DNA from: Gaoshiqia sediminis
GTDB lineage: Bacteria; Bacteroidota; Bacteroidia; Bacteroidales; Prolixibacteraceae
Assembly (NCBI RefSeq): GCF_025907915.1
Contig: NZ_JAPAAF010000040.1
Location: 1 to 37,855, forward strand
Reading direction: 5' to 3'
Length of the DNA: 37,855 bases
Shown here in pieces: positions 24,672-33,497 of this stretch (position 1 is the stretch's first letter; each line of letters opens with the position of its first letter). A model generated the notes under the pieces. The model saw nothing but the letters and a program-made list of their open reading frames with translations. It made no database searches and was not told the DNA's origin. The position numbers and the translations under genes were made by a program.

Positions 24672-27536
24672 ATGAAAAATAAACGGATACACCTCTGTCT
24701 TTTTGCCGGATTGTTATTTGCTGCATGTTCTCAGCCGCAATACCAGTTGACAGATGACGGTGTCATTTTAAATTTAAGGCAAGAAAATAAGGTGGAAGCC
24801 AGTAAGCTTCGAGTCCAGGTGTTAGGTGACGAGTTAATCCACGTTTCAGCAACTCCAGACAAAGATTTTCCAACAGATTCAAGTTTGATTATCGTGCCGG
24901 GGCTTCAAACCGTTCCGTTTGAGGTGGAGGATGCAGGCGATTCGATTTTGCTGAGCACTGCCCGGTTGAACGTTATGGTTTCGAAGCTGGATGGCGGGAT
25001 TCAGTTTAAAGATAAGGCTGGTCATCTGATTTTGGCTGAGAAGTCAGGTGGTGGCAGAACATTTTCACCAATTGAGGAAGAGGGAACAAAAGGCTATTCT
25101 GTCCGGCAGTTATTTAATTCACCCGACGATGAAGACTTCTACGGGTTAGGGCAACACCAGTCGGATGAGTTCAACTACAAGGGAAAAAGTGAAGAGCTGT
25201 TCCAGTACAATACAAAAGTCTCTGTACCTTTTATTGTTTCCAATAAGAATTACGGTCTTTTGTGGGACAGCTATTCGTTGAGCCGTTTTGGTGACAGCCG
25301 GGAGTACAAACAGTTGAACCGGGTTTTTAATTTGTATAATAAGAAAGGGGAACGTGGAAGCCTGACCGGAACGTACCAGCGCTGGAATGGAGATCTGAAG
25401 CAAATGGTGCGAGAAGAAGACTCGTTGTGTTTTGAAGACATAAAATCGATAAAAAATCTTCCGGAAAATTTTCCGCTAAAGGGCGCTAGTGTGACCTATG
25501 AAGGTGATATTGAGGCATCTGAAAGTGGAGCGTTTCGTTTTATTTTATATTACGCCGGGTATGTAAAGGTATATTTGAATAATGAATTGGTTGTACCCGA
25601 ACGTTGGCGTACAGCCTGGAATCCGAACAGCTATAAATTTACTTTTGAATTGGAAGCCGGAAAACGGGTGCCTTTGCGTGTGGAGTGGAAACCGGATGGC
25701 GGAAGGTCCTATTGCGGGTTACGCGTTCAAACCCCACAGCCTGAAGACGAGCAGAACAGCCAGGTTTGGTGGAGCGAAATGAATAAAAAACTGGATTACT
25801 ATTTTGTGTATGGTGATTCGATGGACGAGATTATAAAAGGATACCGTACACTCACAGGAAAGTCGCAAATTATGCCCAAATGGGCAATGGGTTATTGGCA
25901 AAGCCGCGAGCGTTACAAGACCCAGGACGAGATTTTAGATGTATTGAAAGAATTCAGAAAACGAAAAATCCCTATTGATAACATTGTTCTTGACTGGAAC
26001 TACTGGCGTGAAAGTGAATGGGGTAGTCATGAGTTTGATGAGAAACGTTTTCCGAACCCGAAGGAGATGGTCGATTCCATCCATGCCATGAATGCAAAAA
26101 TGATGATTTCGGTATGGCCGAAGTTTTATGTTACAACCGCGCATTTCAAGGAATTTGATGAAAAGGGTTGGATGTACCAGCAAGCCGTTAAGGATAGTGT
26201 CCGCGACTGGGTAGGGCCTGGATATGTCGGCTCATTCTACGATGCATACTCTGCTGGTGCCCGGAAATTGTTCTGGAAACAGATGTATGAAAAACTATAT
26301 CCTTTAGGGATTGATGCCTGGTGGATGGACGCCAGCGAGCCGAATGTGCTTGATTGTACCGATATGGAATACCGCAAATCCTTGTGTGGACCAACGGCAT
26401 TAGGCCCTTCAGCAGAGTATTTTAACACCTATGCTTTAATGAATGCTGAAGCAATTTATAACGGACAACGCAGTGTCGCCCCCAATAAACGTGTTTTCTT
26501 GCTTACTCGTTCCGGCTTTGCCGGGTTACAAAGGTATTCAACTGCAACATGGAGTGGCGATATTGGTACACGTTGGGAAGATATGAAAGCCCAGATTTCT
26601 GCCGGTTTGAACTTCTCGATAAGCGGCGTTCCGTACTGGACAATGGATATTGGCGGGTTCTGTGTTGAAGACCGCTACGTTGCCGGACAGATGGAGTACA
26701 ACAAAAGCGGAAAAGAAAATGCCGATTACAAAGAATGGCGCGAGTTGAATACCCGTTGGTACCAATTTGGGGCTTTTGCACCTCTATATCGATCGCACGG
26801 ACAGTTCCCATTCCGTGAAGTGTGGAATATCGCGCCGAAAGGACATCCGGCTTATGAGTCAATTACATACTATACCGATTTGCGGTACAGATTGATGCCT
26901 TACATTTATTCATTGGCCGGCATGACCTATTTCAACGATTATACCATTATGCGTCCTTTGGTCATGGATTTTTCGTTTGATAAAAGAGTGGAAAATATAG
27001 GTGATCAATATATGTTTGGTCCATCATTTATGGTTTGCCCTATCTATCGTTACGAGGATCGCCAACGTGACGTTTATTTCCCGAACAATGGGGGCTGGTA
27101 TAATTTTTATTCGGGAGAATATATTGCCGGTGGTCAGAAGCTTACTGTTGATGCACCTTATGAAAGAATACCTTTGTTTGTTAAAGAAGGGGCAATCATC
27201 CCGGTTGGCCCTGAAATCCAATACACAGAAGAGAAACCTGCAGCGGAAATTGTACTGTATGTCTACCGGGGACAGAATGGCAATTTCACCCTCTACGAGG
27301 ATGAAGGCGTAAATTACAATTACGAAAAAGGTGCTTGTTCAAATATCCTGTTTAGCTATAATGATGCCGAAGGAACGCTGACGATCGGAGATCGGAAAGG
27401 AGAATTTGACGGAATGTTGAAGGAACGGAACTTTGTAATTGTTCCGGTAAGCAAAGAAAACCCGAAAGCCTTTCAACCTGATGCCCAAGGGCAGACAGTA
27501 CATTACGACGGCCATCAACAAACAATCAAATTATAA
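24672..27536 (+). CDS. GH31 alpha-xylosidase-like lipoprotein with PA14 domain
   Basis: The protein has 954 residues and a lipobox LFAACSQ. After an N-terminal beta-domain (DEDFYGLGQHQSDEF), a PA14-type beta-domain is inserted at about residues 265-355 (VTYEGDIEASESGAFRF, GYVKVYLNNELVV). The GH31 barrel then begins (MPKWAMGYWQSRERY), with nucleophile Asp553 in WWMDASEPN and acid/base Asp630 in WSGDIG, followed by C-terminal beta-domains. A PA14 insert at this place is known from xyloglucan-active alpha-xylosidases such as Cellvibrio Xyl31A, where it helps to bind longer oligosaccharides. It would remove the non-reducing-end alpha-1,6-xylose of xyloglucan fragments. It is the first gene behind the second shared leader, with GH39 18 bases after it. 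Confidence 0.9.
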   Translation: MKNKRIHLCLFAGLLFAACSQPQYQLTDDGVILNLRQENKVEASKLRVQVLGDELIHVSATPDKDFPTDSSLIIVPGLQTVPFEVEDAGDSILLSTARLNVMVSKLDGGIQFKDKAGHLILAEKSGGGRTFSPIEEEGTKGYSVRQLFNSPDDEDFYGLGQHQSDEFNYKGKSEELFQYNTKVSVPFIVSNKNYGLLWDSYSLSRFGDSREYKQLNRVFNLYNKKGERGSLTGTYQRWNGDLKQMVREEDSLCFEDIKSIKNLPENFPLKGASVTYEGDIEASESGAFRFILYYAGYVKVYLNNELVVPERWRTAWNPNSYKFTFELEAGKRVPLRVEWKPDGGRSYCGLRVQTPQPEDEQNSQVWWSEMNKKLDYYFVYGDSMDEIIKGYRTLTGKSQIMPKWAMGYWQSRERYKTQDEILDVLKEFRKRKIPIDNIVLDWNYWRESEWGSHEFDEKRFPNPKEMVDSIHAMNAKMMISVWPKFYVTTAHFKEFDEKGWMYQQAVKDSVRDWVGPGYVGSFYDAYSAGARKLFWKQMYEKLYPLGIDAWWMDASEPNVLDCTDMEYRKSLCGPTALGPSAEYFNTYALMNAEAIYNGQRSVAPNKRVFLLTRSGFAGLQRYSTATWSGDIGTRWEDMKAQISAGLNFSISGVPYWTMDIGGFCVEDRYVAGQMEYNKSGKENADYKEWRELNTRWYQFGAFAPLYRSHGQFPFREVWNIAPKGHPAYESITYYTDLRYRLMPYIYSLAGMTYFNDYTIMRPLVMDFSFDKRVENIGDQYMFGPSFMVCPIYRYEDRQRDVYFPNNGGWYNFYSGEYIAGGQKLTVDAPYERIPLFVKEGAIIPVGPEIQYTEEKPAAEIVLYVYRGQNGNFTLYEDEGVNYNYEKGACSNILFSYNDAEGTLTIGDRKGEFDGMLKERNFVIVPVSKENPKAFQPDAQGQTVHYDGHQQTIKL

Positions 27537-27554
27537 CTCACTGAATTCGAAAAA

Positions 27555-29144
27555 ATGAAAACAAATCACTTGACCATTTTCCTATTCGCTCTTCTTGTGG
27601 TGGGACCGGTTTTATTACAGGGCAAGAGCAATAAGAAGACAACAGTGCCCGAAAGAGTGATCAATGTTGATTTTAACAATGAACAAGGTGCACTGAATAC
27701 CATGTTCCGGGAATGCGTCGGAGCAGGCCGTGCCAACGAAGGCCTGCGGGCCGACTGGCAACAACAGCTTGCCTGCGTAAAGGAAAAATGTGACTTCAAA
27801 TATATCCGCATGCACGGTCTGTTGACCGATGATATGGCCGTGTACAAGGAAGACGGGAAAGGAAATCCGGTGTATAACTACATGTACATTGACGCTTTGT
27901 ATGATTATCTGTTAAGTATCGGGATTAAGCCTTTTGTCGAACTGGGATTTATGCCTTCAGCCTTAGCCAGTGGCAGTAAAACGATCTTTTGGTGGAGAGG
28001 AAATGTTACACCTCCGAAAGACTACAACAAGTGGGGGGATTTTATCCGCAACCTGACACAGCACTTTACCGAACGTTATGGTGAGGATGAGGTGAAAACC
28101 TGGTACTTCGAGGTTTGGAACGAACCCAACCTGGATGGTTTCTGGGCTGGAACACAGGAGGAATATTTCAAACTGTACGAATACACCGTGAAGGCCATAA
28201 AAAGTGTAAACTCCGATTACAAGGTTGGCGGACCAGGGACAGCTGGTGCAGCATGGGAGAGTGAAATGATTGAGTTTTGTCTTAAAAACAATATTCCGAT
28301 CGATTTTATCAGTACCCATTCGTATGGTGTAAATCAAGGATTCCTCGATGAATTCGGTAAAGGTGGAACAGTATTGAGTAAAGATCCAATGAGTGTAAGT
28401 GGAGATGTGCTGCAATCGCGAAAAGAGATTGCCACTTCTGCAAAGCCAAATCTGGAGTTGCATTACACTGAATGGAGCTCGTCCTACACGCCATCCGATC
28501 CTATTCACGACAGCTACCATGAGGCAGCCTACATCCTGGAAAAGATTAAGCAGATCGGAACTGCTGCCAACTCAATGTCATACTGGGTATTTACTGATAT
28601 CTTTGAGGAAGCCGGCCCGCGTTTCGAACCGTTCCATGGTGGCTTTGGACTATTAAATATGGAAGGTATCGCCAAACCTGCTTTCTTTGCCTATAACTAC
28701 ATGAACAAGCTTGGAAACACTGAACTGCTTAACACAGATTCGCGTTCATGGGCCTGCAAAGATGCAAACGGTGATATCCAGGTGCTCTTGTGGGACTTTA
28801 CCTACACACTTCCGGATTCGGTCAACAATCAGGATTATTACATCAAAGATTTACCTTCAAAATCGAAGGGGAAAGCAAAAGTAAACCTGTCTAACATTCC
28901 GGCAGGTAAATATGCATTGGAGGTCTACAAGGTAGGTTATCGAGTGAATGATGCCTATACCGGTTATATTGACATGGGCAAGCCAAATCAACTTAGCCAA
29001 CAACAAGTGGCGGAGTTGAAGAGACTGAATGATGGTTCTCCCGTTCTAACAGAAATGATTGATGTTGATGCTGACGGAAGTTTCTCAAGAGAGTTTGACA
29101 TTCGGGAAAATGATGTTGTCATGCTAAATTTGGTTAAACGTTGA
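27555..29144 (+). CDS. GH39 beta-xylosidase-family enzyme
   Basis: The protein has 529 residues with a signal peptide (to about residue 24). The GH39 barrel shows FKYIRMHGLLTDDM, KPFVELGFMPSALASG, acid/base Glu190 in WYFEVWNEPN, DFISTHSYG and nucleophile Glu306 in LHYTEWSSS, followed by the beta-sandwich end. Characterised GH39 enzymes are beta-xylosidases and alpha-L-iduronidases, and some Bacteroidota members act on other beta- or alpha-L-sugars. The length and motifs fit the xylosidase-like bacterial branch, but the substrate is open. It stands directly between GH31 and GH3, so stepwise trimming of xylose-containing oligosaccharides is a reasonable role. Confidence 0.9.
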   Translation: MKTNHLTIFLFALLVVGPVLLQGKSNKKTTVPERVINVDFNNEQGALNTMFRECVGAGRANEGLRADWQQQLACVKEKCDFKYIRMHGLLTDDMAVYKEDGKGNPVYNYMYIDALYDYLLSIGIKPFVELGFMPSALASGSKTIFWWRGNVTPPKDYNKWGDFIRNLTQHFTERYGEDEVKTWYFEVWNEPNLDGFWAGTQEEYFKLYEYTVKAIKSVNSDYKVGGPGTAGAAWESEMIEFCLKNNIPIDFISTHSYGVNQGFLDEFGKGGTVLSKDPMSVSGDVLQSRKEIATSAKPNLELHYTEWSSSYTPSDPIHDSYHEAAYILEKIKQIGTAANSMSYWVFTDIFEEAGPRFEPFHGGFGLLNMEGIAKPAFFAYNYMNKLGNTELLNTDSRSWACKDANGDIQVLLWDFTYTLPDSVNNQDYYIKDLPSKSKGKAKVNLSNIPAGKYALEVYKVGYRVNDAYTGYIDMGKPNQLSQQQVAELKRLNDGSPVLTEMIDVDADGSFSREFDIRENDVVMLNLVKR

Positions 29145-29224
29145 TTGGGTTGCATTATTAGGCTCAACTTAAATTGAATTATTAATTGGAATAATTGTCG
29201 CTAAAAATAGATAACAAGCTGAAA

Positions 29225-31411
29225 ATGAAAAAGGAACTTTTAAAATTACTTGCACTTGCTTTTTTGATAGTAGGGACGGCTCAGGCTGAAATGATCCCTG
29301 CCAAAAAGGACATTCAGGAGCAAAAGATCCAGTCTTTGATTAAAAAAATGACCATTCAGGAAAAAGTTGGCCTTCTGCACGCCAACTCCAAGTTTTATGT
29401 ATCCGGTGTCGAAAGGTTGGGCATTCCCGAGTGGGCCTTATCGGATGGCCCACACGGTGTGCGTGCGGAAATTAACCGGCATGACTGGGCTTATGCCGGC
29501 TGGACCAATGACTCTTCAACTTGTTTCCCTCCGGGAACGGCCCTGGCCGCCAGTTGGAATCCGGCCCTGGCTTATGAGCGTGGACTTGTTTTAGGAGAAG
29601 AAGCCCGTTTTCGCAAAAAGGATGTTTTACTTGGTCCGGGAGTGAATATTATCCGTTCGCCGCTTTGTGGACGGAACTTTGAATACACGAGCGAAGATCC
29701 GGTGTTGAACTCGGCAATAACAGTTCCATACATTAAAGCCTTGCAATCAAAAGATGTGGCTGCAAGTGTAAAGCACTGGTTAGCCAACAACCAGGAAGAT
29801 CATCGAACGACTGTTGATGTGACGATGAGTGAAAGGGCGTTGAGGGAGATTTATTTGCCGTCCTTTAAAGCGGCTGTCGTGGACGGTGGAGCTTACACAG
29901 TCATGGCTGCATACAATAAATTTCGTGGTGACTGGTGTTCGGAGAATGAATACCTTGACCGTGAGATTTTACGTAATGAGCTTGGATTTAAAGGAGTTCT
30001 GATGACCGATTGGGATGCAGCCCATAGTACTGTAAAAGCGGCATTGGCCGGGCTCGATCTTGAAATGGGGACTACCATTGCGGATTACAACGAATGGTAT
30101 TTCGCTAATCCGTTGATTAAAGCAGTCGAAGAAGGTAAAGTGCCGATGTCTGTTGTAGATGAAAAAGTAGCCAATGTGCTTCGTGTGATGATGAAAACAA
30201 AGGTATTGGGGGATAATAAATCCCGCGAAAAGGGCGTAATGAATACACCAGAACACCAGAAAGCCGCTTATAATTCGGCTGCTGAAGCTGCGGTGTTATT
30301 ACAAAACAACGGGAATCTGCTTCCGATTGATTTCAATAAACTGAAATCAGTGGCTGTAATCGGCGATAATGCTACCCGCAAACATTGTGGCGGAGGGTTA
30401 AGTTCTGAAATTAAAACTTTGTATGAGATAACACCTCTCGAAGCAATTCAAAAGAAATTCGGACAAGATGTAACAATCAACTTTGCCCAGGGATACGAAA
30501 AACAATCAACCTTTATTGAAGGAAGTAATGCCGGGCAATCGAATACCGATCGTGTAGACTGGGCTTTGATTGAAGAAGCTGTGGAAGCCGCAAAGAAATC
30601 TGATGTAGCAATCGTTTTCTGCGGTTTAAACCACGATTTTGATACTGAATCATTTGACCGACAACACATGAGATTGCCTTATGGACAGGAAACACTGATT
30701 CGTGAAGTAGCGAAGGTAAATTCGAATACCGTAGTCGTTATTATCGCAGGTTCACCGCTTGAACTTGGAGGTATTGTTAACCGTGTTCCTTCAATTTTAT
30801 GGGCTTGGTTTGGTGGCATGGAAGCCGGAAATGCCGTGGCTGATGTGTTGAGTGGCAAAGTAAATCCGTCCGGTAAAATGCCGTTTACACTACCTGTTTC
30901 ATTGGAACAATCTCCTGCCCATGCTTTGGGGAATTTCCCGGGACGTGACGAAAAAGTAAACTACGAAGAAGACATTTTGGTGGGTTACCGCTGGTTCGAC
31001 ACCAAGAAGATAGCGCCACAATTTCCATTTGGTTATGGGCTGTCCTATACTAATTTCGAGTTCAGTGAGCTTTCTACCGACAAGGAAAGCTATCAAAAAG
31101 ATGATATAATCCGGTTGAAATTTACGGTAAAAAATACCGGCTCGCGTTATGGCGCCGAAGTTGCCCAGCTTTATGTAAGCGATCCGGAATGCTCCGTTCT
31201 CCGTCCTGAAAAAGAATTAAAAGCCTTCGAAAAGGTATTTCTGCAACAGGGCGAAACAAAAACGGTTGAGTTAAATGTGAACGTTTCTGATCTGGCCTTT
31301 TATGATGAGAAAATCAAAGGGTGGAATGTTGAAGCTGGTGATTTTGTGCTGATGCTTGGCAATTCATCTAAAGATTTGTATCAGACAAAGAAAGTGAGTG
31401 TCGTTAAATAG
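29225..31411 (+). CDS. GH3 beta-glucosidase / beta-xylosidase (second)
   Basis: I start this at ATG 29225 (728 residues), because MKKELLKLLALAFLIVGTAQ is a signal peptide; a TTG start at 29195 would add ten polar residues before it. GH3 features are WALSDGPHGVRAE, KHWLANNQEDHR, nucleophile Asp262 in LMTDWDAAHS, AAVLLQNNGNLLPI, and the Fn3-like end (PQFPFGYGLSYTNF). It is clearly a paralogue of the GH3 at 20880, with the same architecture, but differs around the substrate pocket (SDGPHG versus VDGSHG), so the two may have different specificities. The gap before it (80 bases) shows no terminator, consistent with an operon from GH31 onward. Confidence 0.92.
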   Translation: MKKELLKLLALAFLIVGTAQAEMIPAKKDIQEQKIQSLIKKMTIQEKVGLLHANSKFYVSGVERLGIPEWALSDGPHGVRAEINRHDWAYAGWTNDSSTCFPPGTALAASWNPALAYERGLVLGEEARFRKKDVLLGPGVNIIRSPLCGRNFEYTSEDPVLNSAITVPYIKALQSKDVAASVKHWLANNQEDHRTTVDVTMSERALREIYLPSFKAAVVDGGAYTVMAAYNKFRGDWCSENEYLDREILRNELGFKGVLMTDWDAAHSTVKAALAGLDLEMGTTIADYNEWYFANPLIKAVEEGKVPMSVVDEKVANVLRVMMKTKVLGDNKSREKGVMNTPEHQKAAYNSAAEAAVLLQNNGNLLPIDFNKLKSVAVIGDNATRKHCGGGLSSEIKTLYEITPLEAIQKKFGQDVTINFAQGYEKQSTFIEGSNAGQSNTDRVDWALIEEAVEAAKKSDVAIVFCGLNHDFDTESFDRQHMRLPYGQETLIREVAKVNSNTVVVIIAGSPLELGGIVNRVPSILWAWFGGMEAGNAVADVLSGKVNPSGKMPFTLPVSLEQSPAHALGNFPGRDEKVNYEEDILVGYRWFDTKKIAPQFPFGYGLSYTNFEFSELSTDKESYQKDDIIRLKFTVKNTGSRYGAEVAQLYVSDPECSVLRPEKELKAFEKVFLQQGETKTVELNVNVSDLAFYDEKIKGWNVEAGDFVLMLGNSSKDLYQTKKVSVVK

Positions 31412-31435
31412 TAGGTTATTAAGGTACTTATAAAC

Positions 31436-33436
31436 ATGTGTGAAATGAGAAAGATGATCTGTTTTTCATTGTTTTTTATGGCGTTGCTTTCTGCGCAAGT
31501 ATGTTTTGCTACAGCAAATCCTGTTGAGATGAAGCTGTCGTCCCCAAACAAGCAAATCTCGCTGCAAATTCAAGTTGGTTCAGAACTAAGCTGGGCCTTA
31601 ATTCAATCTGGTGATACGGTAATCGCGCCGTCAAATATATCTTTGCTGTTGGCCGATGGAAAAATATTGGGCAATCATGCCAGGATAAAGTCAACAAAAA
31701 GTGATTCGGTAAACACAACAATCACAGCGATAAATTATCGAAAGAAAGAAGTTTCGGACAATTACAATCAGGTGACAGTCACCTTTAAAGGCGACTATGG
31801 CGTGATTTTCAGAGCCTACAACGATGGCATTGCCTATCGTTTCTTCTCCACGAAGAAAGGTGGAATTGTCATTGAAAACGAGGTAGCAAACTTTAATTTT
31901 AAAGCTGATCATAAGGCTTGGGTACCTTATGTGTGCGATCCTCGTGAGGGCGATCTGTTTCAAACCCCTTTTGAAGTTATTTACGACCGGATCAATATCT
32001 CGCAGTTCCGCATCGACTCTCTGGCAATTCTCCCGTTGTTGGTCGATTTGGGGAATCAGAAGAAAGCCTTGGTGATGGAAACAGACCTGGAGGATTATCC
32101 CGGGATGTACCTCAATCTCAATAAACAAGCGGAACATGGATTTGTGGGTGTTTTCCCCAAATATCCCCTGGATGAAAGAATTGGAGGTTACGATAATTTG
32201 AATTTATGGGTGAGCAGACGGGCTGATTTTATAGCTAAAACGTCGGAACCACGCGAATTCCCGTGGCGTGTCGTTTTTATCAGTAATTCTGATAAAGAAT
32301 TGGCCGATAACGATATGGTACAGCGCCTGGCTGCTCCTTCACGAATCGCGGATGCCTCATGGATTAAGCCCGGCAAAGTAGCCTGGGACTGGTGGAACAA
32401 CTGGAATATCTCACACGTTGATTTCAGGGCGGGGATTAATACCCCAACCTACAAATATTACATCGACTTTGCTTCGGATTACGGTGTAGAATATGTGGTG
32501 CTTGATGAGGGATGGTATAAAGGACACGATTTGCTGACTTCGTCGGATGAAATCGACCTGAAAGAGATACTTGATTATGCCAAAAGTAAAAATGTGGGCA
32601 TTATGCTTTGGGCTGCCTGGCACGATCTGGATACGGTGAAGGAACAAGCCTTTGCAAAGTATGCTGAAATGGGCGTAAAGGGCTTTAAGGTTGACTTTTT
32701 TGACCGCGACGATCAAAAAGCGATGCGCTCGTGCTACGACATAGCGGAGCTGGCTGCGCAACATAAAATACTGCTCGATTATCATGGCATGAAACCTTCG
32801 GGCATTCAAAAAACATGGCCTAACGTGTTGAATTTCGAAGGAGTAAAGGGATTGGAAAATGTAAAATGGGCTCGGGATAATATGCCGCCTTATGATGTTA
32901 CGCTTCCGTTTATCCGAATGATGTCGGGTCCGATGGATTATACTCCGGGAGCCATGCGTAATGCTACCAGGGAAAATTTTCAGCCTTCCAATTCAATGCC
33001 AATGAGTCAGGGGACCCGTGTGCATCAAATGGCAATGTATGTGGTGTTTGAAGCTCCGTTGCAAATGCTGTGCGACAATCCTACCATTTACCGGAAGGAA
33101 GACGAATGTACCCGTTTTATTGCCAAAACGCCCACTGTTACGGATCGGACAGTTGTGTTGGATGCCAACGTGTCCGAATATATTGTGACGGCTCGCAACA
33201 AAAATGACAATTGGTATGTAGGTGCGTTAACCAACTGGGATGCCCGTTCGCTGACTGTTGATTTGTCATTCTTACCCGAAGGGCAGTATAAAGCCGAAAT
33301 ATTCAGCGATGGCATCAATGCCGATCGCGATGCCACTGATTATAAACGCGAAGAAAAGCTATTGACCAATAAAGATAAACTGGTAATTCAGTTAGCGCCG
33401 GCTGGTGGTTGGGCAGCACGGTTCGATAAATTGTAA
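31436..33436 (+). CDS. GH97 retaining-type enzyme (alpha-galactosidase-like)
   Basis: The protein has 666 residues with a signal peptide (ending QVCFA). The N-terminal beta-sandwich (SPNKQISLQIQVG, AYNDGIAYRFF) and the barrel (KVAWDWWNNWNISHVDFRAG, YVVLDEGWYKGHD) identify GH97. The key point is KVDFFDRDDQ: Asp420 sits where retaining GH97 enzymes have their nucleophile. At the position where inverting members carry a base Glu, this protein has Gly451 (DYHGMKPSG). This is the pattern of the Bacteroides thetaiotaomicron GH97b alpha-galactosidase group. It would release alpha-linked galactose or a similar sugar. Another GH97 of the opposite type follows directly, 61 bases downstream. Confidence 0.88.
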   Translation: MCEMRKMICFSLFFMALLSAQVCFATANPVEMKLSSPNKQISLQIQVGSELSWALIQSGDTVIAPSNISLLLADGKILGNHARIKSTKSDSVNTTITAINYRKKEVSDNYNQVTVTFKGDYGVIFRAYNDGIAYRFFSTKKGGIVIENEVANFNFKADHKAWVPYVCDPREGDLFQTPFEVIYDRINISQFRIDSLAILPLLVDLGNQKKALVMETDLEDYPGMYLNLNKQAEHGFVGVFPKYPLDERIGGYDNLNLWVSRRADFIAKTSEPREFPWRVVFISNSDKELADNDMVQRLAAPSRIADASWIKPGKVAWDWWNNWNISHVDFRAGINTPTYKYYIDFASDYGVEYVVLDEGWYKGHDLLTSSDEIDLKEILDYAKSKNVGIMLWAAWHDLDTVKEQAFAKYAEMGVKGFKVDFFDRDDQKAMRSCYDIAELAAQHKILLDYHGMKPSGIQKTWPNVLNFEGVKGLENVKWARDNMPPYDVTLPFIRMMSGPMDYTPGAMRNATRENFQPSNSMPMSQGTRVHQMAMYVVFEAPLQMLCDNPTIYRKEDECTRFIAKTPTVTDRTVVLDANVSEYIVTARNKNDNWYVGALTNWDARSLTVDLSFLPEGQYKAEIFSDGINADRDATDYKREEKLLTNKDKLVIQLAPAGGWAARFDKL

Positions 33437-33497
33437 GGATATCGCACTAGAAAGGAATTACCCAAAAATAAACTGACACAAAAAAGCCACAATCCCG

